This document shows, piece after piece, positions 8,427-16,670 of a DNA stretch of 61,950 nucleotides. The notes beneath the pieces were generated by a model. That model ran no database searches. It was not told the DNA's origin and was given only the letters and a program-made list of their open reading frames with translations. Origin of the DNA: Bradyrhizobium aeschynomenes. Lineage in GTDB: Bacteria; Pseudomonadota; Alphaproteobacteria; Rhizobiales; Xanthobacteraceae. The stretch lies in assembly GCF_013178945.1 (NCBI RefSeq), contig NZ_JABFDM010000016.1, positions 65,168-127,117 of the forward strand. The letters run 5' to 3'. How positions within the stretch are numbered: position 1 is the first letter of the stretch; every line of letters begins with the position of its first letter. The translations under genes and the position numbers were made by a program.

Positions 8427-8862
8427 AACTGCCCGTCGAGCCAGTTTGTCGCACGCTTGCCGACTTGTGTCGTCGGGCAAATCACGACGATGATCCCGGC
8501 CATCCCGCCTGCGATGAAGAGGGACGTTTCGGCCGATCGTCACGAGGCGTAGCAGCGGGGAGCGGTGGCCGTATCGGGCTTGGGGCTCTGCGCAAGCGGG
8601 CCGGCGAGCAAGCGCGGTACGGACGGTCAAGTCGTAGGGTCCTGGCATCCCGATGCCGATGCCAAGTTCGCATGCAGGCTTCGCCTCGTGCGGATGACGG
8701 TGACCAGAAAGCCCGGCGCACCGGGGAGACTACGAAGCAGCCGTAAGCCCATCGCGCAGGGAAGGCCGGGTCGTTCCGGCTGAACCTGTGGTTCCTGCCC
8801 CGTGCATTTTTTCCGCACGGGGGCCACGGGCCTCAGCCGAGGCTCGGTCTTCCCTGCGCCCT
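8427..8862 (+). repeat. Dispersed repeat, copy A (about 436 bases)
   Basis: This non-coding block is homologous, in inverted orientation, to 22778-23207. The two share an identical 27-base core (8465-8491 against 23144-23170 on the other strand), a block ending CCGGCTGAACCTGTGG, and two hairpins at the right end. Hairpin 1 is CCCCGTGC (8798-8805), a T-rich 9-base loop, then GCACGGGG (8815-8822). Hairpin 2 is GCCTC (8830-8834) with GAGGC (8839-8843). Short open frames inside it are not conserved between copies. The structure resembles an abundant Bradyrhizobium intergenic repeat. Confidence 0.75.
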
Positions 8863-9124
8863 CCGATCTGAGGAGGGAGAACGCTGCCGAGAGCTCGGGC
8901 GCGAAGACGTGCCGCGGGAGCGCAGCCTGCTGTGTCCTGACAGGGCGGCCGGTTAACGATGATTATTCGGGCACCGCCTGCCACACCTGCTCCACTTTGT
9001 CGGCGCAAATCCGCCCCGGATGAATCCCTAAAACTCAGGTAAGCCCTTCAAAAGTAAGATTTTGGCAATCAATCAAACGCTAACTAAGGTTACCAAGGGC
9101 TGAACGTCATCTGGAGACTTGATC
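8863..9124. other. Leader region of the low-complexity membrane protein gene
   Basis: No gene is seen between the repeat and GTG 9125. The last 100 bases (9015-9110) are clearly AT-richer than the surroundings and contain CTAAAACTCAGG and CGCTAACTAAGGTTACC, so this is the most likely promoter and leader for the downstream gene. No clear operator could be named. Confidence 0.4.
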
Positions 9125-11146
9125 GTGAGCGAGCAAAAGGCCGAACAGACCAGTCTTGGCACTGCAAGCCTCGGCACAGCCAGCCTCGGCATTGCAAGTC
9201 CTGGCGTGGCCAGCGCTGAGCCGGCGCTGAGGACCGCTGCGTCCCCCGACGTTGCCGATGCCGCCGTGCCGGCGATCGCTCCGGCCGCGCAGGCGATGAT
9301 CTCGCCCGATCACGAGGCGCCCACGGCGGACCGTCAGGCTGCCGACGTGAAGGCTTTGACCACCGACGTTTCAGCGGTGACGCCGCAGGCCAAGCCCGAG
9401 CTGGTCGCCGCTGACGCCGTCAAGGCCGAGTCCACCTCCGAGCCGAAGGCGGAGACCAACGTCGAGCCTGCCAAGGTCGAGGAGATCAAGGCGGAGGCCG
9501 TCAAGGTCGAGCCGGCACCGGCCGAGTCCGCCAAGCTCGAGGTGGCCAAGCCCGAGGCGACCAAGCCCGAGCCGAAGCGGCTCGATCTGGTCAAGTCCGA
9601 CAAGACCAAATCGGACAAGGTCAAGCCGGAGACGGCCAAAGCGGATGCGATCAAGTCCGACCCGATCAAGGTCAACTCCGGCCAGAGCATCTCGAATCCG
9701 GGCGCAGCCAAATCGCCGTCGACGATCCTGGACCTGATCAGGACCGAGCCGGTCAAGTCGGAGCCGGTCAAGACCGTGGCCGCGGCGGGCGATCTGCTCA
9801 AGGTGGAGACGCCCAAGCTGTCCGCGCTGGCGGCCAACGCGCCGAAGATCGGCCCGATGGGCGCCTCTGCGCCGAAGCAGGACGCGGCGGGCAAGACGGA
9901 CGTGTCAGCCCGGTCGGAAGCGCCGGGCAAGCCGGCGGTTGCCGCAGCCAAGCCCGAGGGCGCTGCCAAGGCTGAGCCGGCTGCCAAAGCTGACGGCATG
10001 GCCAAGGCTGATGGCATGGCCAAGTCGGAGGCGGCCGTGAAGCCCGAGCTCGCCGCGAAGCCGGAGCCGGCGGTGAAGACCGAGGCGCCGATCAAGCCCG
10101 ATGTGGCCGCCAAGCCCCCGGCGGGGGCGGCCGAAACGGCTGCCGAGCCGGTCAGCAAAGCGGGTCTGGCCGGAGCTGCCGTGGACAAGGCCGCCGCCTG
10201 GGCCAAGGGCAAGCTGAAGGCCGAGCCGTTCAAATTCGACGCGATGTCCAAGTCCGAGGCTGCGTCCAAGGGACCGTCCATGGGACCGTCCAAGGCTCCG
10301 CCCGCTGCGACGATCGCGGCCGCCGCAGCGGCGCTGCCGCCGCAACCGGGCAAGGCCGGGTCGCCTCCCGCTGCGATGACCGGGCGTTTCGGGCTTCCGG
10401 CCGTCGCCGCGATCGTGCTGCTGGCGATGGTGGTCGGTGGTGTCGCCGGCGCCGTCGTGACGGCCACTCTGATCGATCGCACCGGCGGCGGCATGGCCGA
10501 GACGTCGGCAGGCGGTGCTGCGGATCCGGCCATAAGTGCGGCAGTGTCGCGCATCGACAACGAGATCGCCACCCTCAAGGCCAGCCTCGATCAGACCAAT
10601 CAGACCAGCCTGGTCGAGCTCAACAAATCGGCCGAGCGGCTCGACCGGCTCGAAAAGGTGCTGGGTGAGCTCGCGACGAAGTCGTCGGGCAAGCCGAGCG
10701 AGCTGCAGCGGCTCAGCGAGGCGGTGGACCGGCTGCGCGCGGCGCAGGCGTCCGCGACCTCGCAGGCGACGGCGCGTGACAACACGGCGTCGGTGCCTCA
10801 GGCGGTCGGCGCGATCAACGCGGCGGCCCCGCCGTCAGGCGTGCCGATGCGGCAGGAGGCGAGCCGGGCCGAGCCGGCCAGGACGGACTCGGGCCGTGCC
10901 GAAACCGCCCGCGCCGAGACGGCCAGGGCAGAGGCGAGCCGCGCGGAGGCCGCCAAGCCCAAGGTCGTCGAAGGCTGGGTGCTGCGCGACGTCGGCCGTG
11001 GCGGCGCCCTCATTGAAGGCCGCGGCGGACTCTACGAGGTCTATGCCGGCGATCCCGTGCCCGGCCTCGGCAAGGTGGACGCCATTCGCAAGCAGGACGG
11101 GCGCTGGGTGGTGGTCACGACCAAGGGGCTCGTCGTCGCGCGCTGA
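9125..11146 (+). CDS. Low-complexity Ala/Lys/Pro/Glu-rich single-pass membrane protein
   Basis: Protein of 673 aa. Residues 1 to about 415 form a disordered cytoplasmic region of short A-K-P-E-rich units (VAKPEATKPEPKR, KSDKTKSDKVKPE, KADGMAKADGMAKS). One membrane helix follows at about 424-446 (LPAVAAIVLLAMVVGGVAGA). Next is a coiled-coil-like stretch, 465-545 (SRIDNEIATLKASLDQT, ERLDRLEKVLGELATK), an Ala/Arg/Glu linker, and a compact C-terminal domain of about 65 residues (VEGWVLRDVGRGGALIEGRG, LYEVYAGDPVPGLGKVDAIR). I chose GTG 9125 with GGAG upstream; TTG 9119 is the alternative. I do not recognise a function; the layout suggests an envelope scaffold with a periplasmic sensing or binding domain. 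Confidence 0.82.
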   Translation: MSEQKAEQTSLGTASLGTASLGIASPGVASAEPALRTAASPDVADAAVPAIAPAAQAMISPDHEAPTADRQAADVKALTTDVSAVTPQAKPELVAADAVKAESTSEPKAETNVEPAKVEEIKAEAVKVEPAPAESAKLEVAKPEATKPEPKRLDLVKSDKTKSDKVKPETAKADAIKSDPIKVNSGQSISNPGAAKSPSTILDLIRTEPVKSEPVKTVAAAGDLLKVETPKLSALAANAPKIGPMGASAPKQDAAGKTDVSARSEAPGKPAVAAAKPEGAAKAEPAAKADGMAKADGMAKSEAAVKPELAAKPEPAVKTEAPIKPDVAAKPPAGAAETAAEPVSKAGLAGAAVDKAAAWAKGKLKAEPFKFDAMSKSEAASKGPSMGPSKAPPAATIAAAAAALPPQPGKAGSPPAAMTGRFGLPAVAAIVLLAMVVGGVAGAVVTATLIDRTGGGMAETSAGGAADPAISAAVSRIDNEIATLKASLDQTNQTSLVELNKSAERLDRLEKVLGELATKSSGKPSELQRLSEAVDRLRAAQASATSQATARDNTASVPQAVGAINAAAPPSGVPMRQEASRAEPARTDSGRAETARAETARAEASRAEAAKPKVVEGWVLRDVGRGGALIEGRGGLYEVYAGDPVPGLGKVDAIRKQDGRWVVVTTKGLVVAR

Positions 11147-11171
11147 CCAACCATCTCTGCGTGAACCCATC

Positions 11172-11209
11172 CGACGAGGCGCCTCACCGCGACGTGAGGC
11201 GCCTCGTCG
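11172..11209. terminator. Perfect 16-bp hairpin downstream of the 9125 gene
   Basis: CGACGAGGCGCCTCAC (11172-11187) pairs perfectly with GTGAGGCGCCTCGTCG (11194-11209) around a CGCGAC loop, 25 bases after the stop at 11146. It is extremely stable but has no T tract, so it is a likely 3'-end hairpin or Rho-assisted terminator. Confidence 0.75.
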
Positions 11210-11321
11210 CACAATTGGCCGGCGCTGCCGCCTTTCGGCTATGTTCGGCCGGTAGCAAGCCGGCGCGCGGCTCAGCCGATGGCGTGGTCTGCGCGGTCGG
11301 TTGCGAAACAGGAGGCGCGTC

Positions 11322-12875
11322 GTGCGATTGTTGGTAGTGGGCCTGGCCATGCTGTGTTGCAGCTCGCTCGCACACGCGGACGAGCGCGCGCCGCTCGAGC
11401 GCGGCACCGCGATCCTGGAGCCGTTCGCGCTGCGCGCGCTCGACAAGGGCGCGTTCGGCCTCGGCCGCATGCTGGCGTCCGCGGCCGCGAATGAGGCGCC
11501 GCTGACCGGCGCCGCGCTGTTCGGGCTGCCGTCGATGGTGCCGGTACGCAAGGCGCTCGAGGCCGAGTTCGACCGCTATGTCGAGAAGCACAAAGCGAGC
11601 CTGCCGAACGAGAGCATCGGCGTCGGGACTTCCTACGCCTTCCAGCTGTTCGATCGCGGCATGCTCGACTCCCCGGATGCACGCTTCGTGCTGACCGGCG
11701 TCGTCAACCGGATGGACCGCGCCTTCGTCGATCCCGAGCATTGCGGCGAGGTGCGGCTGCTGTACCGCCTGACGCGGACCACGCCGCCGGAGGCCAAGGG
11801 CGGCGAGATCGCCTCGCCCCGGCTGCCGATGACGCTCAACGTCGTGCTCAAGGCGCGCAGTGATGCGGAGGCGAAGAGCAATACGCCGAGCTGTGCGGAG
11901 ATTGCCAGGCGCTGGCTGGCGACGGCGGATCTGCAGCTGACGGGTCCGGAGCTTGCGGCGAAGCTTTCGGAGCCGGCTGGCCCGCTGGCGCTGATCCGGC
12001 CGGAGAACATCCACCGCATCGAGACCAACCTCCAGGTCGCGCATGCGCCGAAATCGGCCATCCGCGATTTCCGCACCGACTACATGATGAAGGTTTTCGA
12101 CTATCAGGCCACCACCGCAACCTTCGAGGAGGCGGTGCTGGAGGACCAGATCGATCGCGACCGGCTGCTGGCGGATGCCGGCCTCGCGCGCGAGTTCAAG
12201 GCGTGGCTGCTCGATCCCGTCCATCTCGGCGAGCTCGATCGCGGCATGGCGGTCATCCCCGACAAGTTCCTGGCCAAGGTCGCGGTGGCGCCGACGCCGA
12301 CAGGTTTCGTCAATTCCGACATGCTGCCGGCCTACGGGTTGGTGCAGGGCGAGGCGGGCGGGCCGGCTCCGGTGTTCAGCGAGAGCGACGTGGTGGGGGC
12401 GCTGGCGAAGGCGGCCGCGCAGGGCATCCGACTGCAGAACATCCAGTCGGTCTCGGGCTTCGAGCGCCGCCTGAACGATTCGAGCTGCGGGGGGTGCCAC
12501 CAGACCCGCGGCATCGGCGGCTTCCATTTCCCCGGCGTGGACTGGATGGCGGAGAAGCCGTCCAACACCGTCGTGGTGCCGGGTTCGCCGCATTTCTTCG
12601 GCGACCAGATCCGCCGCCGCGACATCCTCACCGCCATCGCCGACGGCCGCACACCGGATTTCTCGCGCGGCTTCGCCAGCCGCCCGCAGCTGCGCGGCAG
12701 CGAGGAGCTCGCCGGCACGGTCTACAATGACGGCTGGGGCGGGCACTGCTATGCGAGCCGCGCCGACGCCGCCGACAACGACAAGAGCTTCTCGACATGG
12801 ACCTGCGCCGCGAACCTGGCCTGTCAGACAGGTCCTGCGACGCGGTTCGGCATGTGCTTCATCGCGACGCGTTAG
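11322..12875 (+). CDS. Secreted hypothetical protein with one c-type haem motif
   Basis: Protein of 517 aa. AGGAGG precedes GTG 11322, giving the signal peptide MRLLVVGLAMLCCSSLAHAD; a TTG at 11301 is less likely. The body is an unrecognised globular domain. At 389-393 it holds a single CGGCH motif (NDSSCGGCHQTRGIGGFHFP), the covalent haem c attachment signature, and the last 50 residues have four further Cys (GWGGHCYASRADAADN, FSTWTCAANLACQTG, FGMCFIA). Export plus CxxCH makes a monohaem periplasmic cytochrome plausible. A methionine or histidine distal ligand cannot be assigned. The stop is one base from that of the convergent CoA-transferase gene. Confidence 0.8.
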   Translation: MRLLVVGLAMLCCSSLAHADERAPLERGTAILEPFALRALDKGAFGLGRMLASAAANEAPLTGAALFGLPSMVPVRKALEAEFDRYVEKHKASLPNESIGVGTSYAFQLFDRGMLDSPDARFVLTGVVNRMDRAFVDPEHCGEVRLLYRLTRTTPPEAKGGEIASPRLPMTLNVVLKARSDAEAKSNTPSCAEIARRWLATADLQLTGPELAAKLSEPAGPLALIRPENIHRIETNLQVAHAPKSAIRDFRTDYMMKVFDYQATTATFEEAVLEDQIDRDRLLADAGLAREFKAWLLDPVHLGELDRGMAVIPDKFLAKVAVAPTPTGFVNSDMLPAYGLVQGEAGGPAPVFSESDVVGALAKAAAQGIRLQNIQSVSGFERRLNDSSCGGCHQTRGIGGFHFPGVDWMAEKPSNTVVVPGSPHFFGDQIRRRDILTAIADGRTPDFSRGFASRPQLRGSEELAGTVYNDGWGGHCYASRADAADNDKSFSTWTCAANLACQTGPATRFGMCFIATR

Positions 12876-12876
12876 C

Positions 12877-14085
12877 TCAGGCCACCGCGCCGCGCGACCT
12901 GAGGTCGCGGATGGCCTCGTCATCGAAGCCGGCCTGCCGCAGGATGTCGTCGCTGTGCTCGCCGACGCCCGGCGGCTTGCGCGGGGCGACCTTGCGCTGG
13001 CCGTCGATGAAGATCGGGCTGCTGACGGTCAGCATGGTGTCGTTCTCGAACGGCACCAGCACCTCGTTCTCGATCATCTGCTTGTCGTCGGGGATGTCAT
13101 CGAGAATGCCCACCACGCCGAACACGAGCCCGCTGCCGTCGAGGATCTTGCGCCATTCCGCCAGCGGCCTGGTCGCGAACACCGCATCGAATTCCTGGAT
13201 CAGCTCGACCGAGCGCGCGTGGCGATCCGCCTTGGTGACGAAGCGCAGGTCGTCGATCAGGTCGTCGCGGCCGAGACAGCGGGCCAGGATCGGCCACTGC
13301 TTCTCCTCGTTGAGCAGCGACAGCATGATCCAGCGGCCATCCCTGCACTTGTAGTGGTTGGCCACCGCGTTCAGCGCCCGCTCGCGCGGCCGCCGCTCGA
13401 CGAATTTCGCGCCGCAAAGCTTGGCCTGGGCCAGGACGGAGGCCGCCCAGACGCCGTTCGCCATCAGGTTGGAGGCGACGTGGCAGCCCTTGCCGGTCTT
13501 CTCCCGCTGATACAGCGCGGTCACGATGGCACCATAGAACGCCATCGCGCAGGGATGGTCGCCCATGCCGGCGACAGATCGGGCCGGTGTCGTGCTCTCG
13601 TCGGCGCGGACGAGGTCCATCAGCCCGGATCGTGCCCAATAGGCATTGCTATCGAAGCCCGGTTTGTCGGCCTCCTCGCCCCTCTCGCCATAGCCGGTGA
13701 ACGACGCATAGATCAGACGCGAATTGAGCGGCGCGAGCTTCTCGTAGGTCAGGCCGAGCTTCTTTCTAACCGAGGGCGGGAAGTTTGTGATGAAGACATC
13801 CGCCTCCGCGACCAGCCGCTGCAGCACCGATTGCGCTTCGGGCTTCGAGAGGTCGAGCGCGATGCTGCGCTTGTTGCGGGCTTCGAGGTACCAAGCGTAG
13901 TTGTGCTCGCTGCGAGGATAGCCGGGCAGGTTCGGCAGGTTGCGGTAGGGGTCGCCGGCGCCGGGGGGCTCGATCTTGATGACGTCGGCGCCAAAATCGG
14001 AAAGAACGGTCGCGGCGGCGGGGGCGGCGATGAAGCTGGCGCAGTCCAGCACCTTCAAGCCATGGAAAATGCCCTTGTCGTCCAT
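12877..14085 (-). CDS. CaiB/BaiF-type (class III) CoA-transferase
   Basis: Protein of 402 aa, the usual length. It begins FHGLKVLDCASFIAAPAAAT, followed by FGADVIKIEPPGAGDPYRN and NKRSIALDLSKPEA, all diagnostic. The catalytic aspartate is D176 in VAGMGDHPCAMAFYGA. The C-terminal domain carries KPPGVGEHSDDILRQAGF. These enzymes move CoA between carboxylic acids, forming a glutamyl/aspartyl-CoA intermediate; the substrate is not readable. It is a single-gene unit, convergent with the haem-motif protein, and is followed on the same strand upstream by a cold-shock gene that is probably separate. Confidence 0.92.
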   Translation of the reverse strand: MDDKGIFHGLKVLDCASFIAAPAAATVLSDFGADVIKIEPPGAGDPYRNLPNLPGYPRSEHNYAWYLEARNKRSIALDLSKPEAQSVLQRLVAEADVFITNFPPSVRKKLGLTYEKLAPLNSRLIYASFTGYGERGEEADKPGFDSNAYWARSGLMDLVRADESTTPARSVAGMGDHPCAMAFYGAIVTALYQREKTGKGCHVASNLMANGVWAASVLAQAKLCGAKFVERRPRERALNAVANHYKCRDGRWIMLSLLNEEKQWPILARCLGRDDLIDDLRFVTKADRHARSVELIQEFDAVFATRPLAEWRKILDGSGLVFGVVGILDDIPDDKQMIENEVLVPFENDTMLTVSSPIFIDGQRKVAPRKPPGVGEHSDDILRQAGFDDEAIRDLRSRGAVA

Positions 14086-14354
14086 GAGGCGTCGCTCCCG
14101 TTTGTTGCTTTCCGCGTGCTGGAATTCATCATTCGCGCGGTTCGAAGCCCATTTGACCCAGGTCGGGCGGTCGAGGCAATGGCGGGGAGAGAGTTCGTAC
14201 TACAAAGAAACGCAAGTATGGTCAGGAGCGGGCACCGCTCCTGTCTGGTCTCGGAGTGCCTCGTGCTACGGTGGCATGATGAAAAAAGCGATGCGCGCCG
14301 AAAAGCCGTAGAGCGGGAAAAGCCGCCGGGCGGAATGGCGCGGCTCGTCGTCTT

Positions 14355-14555
14355 CTACACTTTCAGGTTCTCGGCCGAGCTTCTGCCGCGGTTGGCGATC
14401 TCCTCGTACTCGATCGTCTGGCCCTCGTTGAGGGTCGTCAGTCCCGCCTTCTGTACTGCAGAGATATGGACGAAAATGTCTTTGCCCCCGGCCGCCGGCT
14501 GAATGAAGCCGTAGCCCTTGGTCGGGTTGAACCACTTGACCGTACCTTTAGCCAT
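14355..14555 (-). CDS. csp: Cold-shock domain protein
   Basis: Protein of 66 aa, a single CSD. Both RNA-binding motifs are intact: KGYGFIQP (RNP1) and DIFVHIS (RNP2), with the opening MAKGTVKWFNPTKGYGF. It should bind single-stranded RNA or DNA and melt secondary structure. GGAGGC lies just upstream of ATG 14555. The 241-base gap up to the next gene leaves space for the long structured leader often found on csp mRNAs. Confidence 0.97.
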   Translation of the reverse strand: MAKGTVKWFNPTKGYGFIQPAAGGKDIFVHISAVQKAGLTTLNEGQTIEYEEIANRGRSSAENLKV

Positions 14556-14796
14556 ACGTTGCCTCCGCGGGATCAATCCAGTTCGAGCCGGCGGTCCCCG
14601 CAAACCGTCACACTCGGAGTTCAAGACTACTTCGGTTGCTACAGGCTTGGTAGCGTAAACAGCGGGCGCTTTTGACCCGAAATGATCGATATCATGGCGC
14701 CTTTGCGGCAATTGGCCGCTCACACTTATCGTTCCGCCGGCCGCTTCAACCTTCTGGGTATGACAGAGCACGGTGCAAACAGGTTCAACGAGACCC

Positions 14797-16533
14797 TCAC
14801 GCGGCGGCGCCTTCCTCCGTAGCAGGTGCGAGCGACCCGAGGTCGGCCGGATCCATCGCCGTTCGAACCCGCATCGGCTCGGCGCGTCCGCGGATCTCCA
14901 CCTCCTGCTGCGGCAATGTGCCGGAAGCAACTCCGGCACGCGCGTAAACGTCGTCGGAGATGATGACTTGGCAACCGAGCGCCTTTGTCATGTCCTGCAG
15001 GCGTGATGCGACGTTGACGGCATCGCCGAGCGCGGTGAACACCATGTGGTCGCGATAGCCGATCTCGCCGACGATGACCTCGCCGCCATGAATGCCGATC
15101 CCGAAGCGGATCGGATCGTGCAGATCGTGGCTGAGCACCGCGTTGAGCTCGGCGATGTTGGCCGCAATGTCGCGGGCGGCCTGGATCGCCTGGCGGCAGG
15201 CCATGTGCGGATCGACGGCAAGACCGAACAGCGCCAGCATGCCGTCGCCGACGAACTGATTGGGCTGGCCGCCATTGCTCAAGACGGCCTGCGAGACTGC
15301 GCCCAGGAAGCGGTTGACGATGAACACGACATCGAACGGCAGCCGCTTCTCGGCAAGGCCGGTCGATCCGCGCATGTCGACGAACAGACTGACCAGATAG
15401 CGCTCCTGCCCGATGCCGGCGCGTTGGCTGCCGCGATCGCCCGGCGCCAGGTTCGGCATGAACAGCTGGAAAAAGGAGAGATCGTCGGTTGGGCGCAGCT
15501 GACAGGCCAGCCGGATCGAGGGATCTGCAGCGCCGACCTGCGCCAGCACGAACGCCTCACGCGGCGACGGCGCGGGCAGAGCGCTGGCATCACCGATCAC
15601 CCTGATGCGACAGGTCGAGCACCGCGCGCGGCCGCCGCACATGCTGGCATGCGGCACGTTGTTGCGCTGGCTGGCCTCGAGCACTGAAAGTCCCTTCGGC
15701 ACGCGGATGATGCGCCCATTGTTGTAGGACAGTGTCACCATGCCGCCCCGCCGCTCATGCAATGCGCGTGCGCCGCGGGCGGCGAGCACGATTCCGATCA
15801 GGCCGAAATAGCCGATCAGGAAGCCGTTCATGATGGCCTCGAGCTTTGCCTGTTCCGGCGGCGTCCCCATCTGTCTGGGCGACAGGTTCTCGGCGCGCCA
15901 CTGCTGCGCCGCGCTCGCGGTCATGACGTCACGGCCGCCGCGATAGAAGCCGAGCAGCGCCAGCGTCGGTATGAGCACCGCGCAGGCGAGCAGCCATGGT
16001 GCCGCCCGCCTGTAGAACGGCTTCAGACGCAGCCAGAAATGCAGGCCGATGCAGCCATGGGTCCACGACATCAGCAGGGTCGCCGTCATCAGCCAGAGCC
16101 GCCACGACGGCCCGGCCCAATAGGAATACAGCACCTGCGGATAGAGCTTCTCGTGTCCGTAGAGGGTGTACCCGAGGCGGACGCCGGCGAGATGGCTGAA
16201 GATCAGCGCCGGAATGCTCAGGCCGAGCACGAGCTGCAGCGGCTCCAACGTGTTGCGGCTGAATTGGCGGCGTTGGTAGAGCGCCCATATGCCGAGGCCG
16301 CCATGGGTGAGAGCGGCGGCGTAGAACAGGACAGCCACCGGGAGGAACTGCCAGAATGCCAGGTGGTACGCCACGCCGTCGGCGAGCGCCTGCAGCGAGA
16401 CGTTCCCGAGAGCGTGATTGAGAAAATGGCTGAGCAGGTAGCTGAAGAGAATGAGGCCGCAGATGAGCCGCAGCTGGCGGACGCCGATGCCGCGAAGAGC
16501 CATTTTCAGACGATGGGAAAGCGAAGGGGTCAT
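14797..16533 (-). CDS. cyaC: Membrane adenylate/guanylate cyclase with haem-type anchor and 2Fe-2S domain
   Basis: Protein of 578 aa in three parts. Residues 15-260 carry six or seven hydrophobic helices with His36, 40, 58, 77, 114, 159 and 165, like the quinone-responsive dihaem anchor of rhizobial CyaC. Residues 264-350 form a plant-type ferredoxin: C299, C305, C308 (CGGRARCSTC) and C344. Residues 375-560 are a class III cyclase with metal-binding D386 (FVDMRGST) and D430 (FVGDG) and the transition-state pair N507/R511 (ALGDAVNVASRL). The purine-selecting lysine is not obvious, so ATP over GTP is not certain. It probably couples quinone-pool or Fe-S redox state to cyclic nucleotide production. 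Confidence 0.9.
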   Translation of the reverse strand: MTPSLSHRLKMALRGIGVRQLRLICGLILFSYLLSHFLNHALGNVSLQALADGVAYHLAFWQFLPVAVLFYAAALTHGGLGIWALYQRRQFSRNTLEPLQLVLGLSIPALIFSHLAGVRLGYTLYGHEKLYPQVLYSYWAGPSWRLWLMTATLLMSWTHGCIGLHFWLRLKPFYRRAAPWLLACAVLIPTLALLGFYRGGRDVMTASAAQQWRAENLSPRQMGTPPEQAKLEAIMNGFLIGYFGLIGIVLAARGARALHERRGGMVTLSYNNGRIIRVPKGLSVLEASQRNNVPHASMCGGRARCSTCRIRVIGDASALPAPSPREAFVLAQVGAADPSIRLACQLRPTDDLSFFQLFMPNLAPGDRGSQRAGIGQERYLVSLFVDMRGSTGLAEKRLPFDVVFIVNRFLGAVSQAVLSNGGQPNQFVGDGMLALFGLAVDPHMACRQAIQAARDIAANIAELNAVLSHDLHDPIRFGIGIHGGEVIVGEIGYRDHMVFTALGDAVNVASRLQDMTKALGCQVIISDDVYARAGVASGTLPQQEVEIRGRAEPMRVRTAMDPADLGSLAPATEEGAAA

Positions 16534-16670
16534 GCGGTCCGTGTGATCTCGAACCGCGATGCTAGAGATTTATTCCCTGCCGGCCTAGAGGGGCGGGCGC
16601 CGAGGCCGGGCGAGCGAGGCTGGCGCGTGGGAGCGTTGACTCGCCCCGCGGAGTCGGGGAAAAGCACCGC

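Noticed and set aside
8292..9023. Several short open frames in the repeat region
   Set aside because: They are not conserved between the two copies of the repeat, while the hairpins are.
11184..12923. Long minus-strand frame opposite the CxxCH protein
   Set aside because: Composition is typical of an antisense shadow; no motif or start signal.
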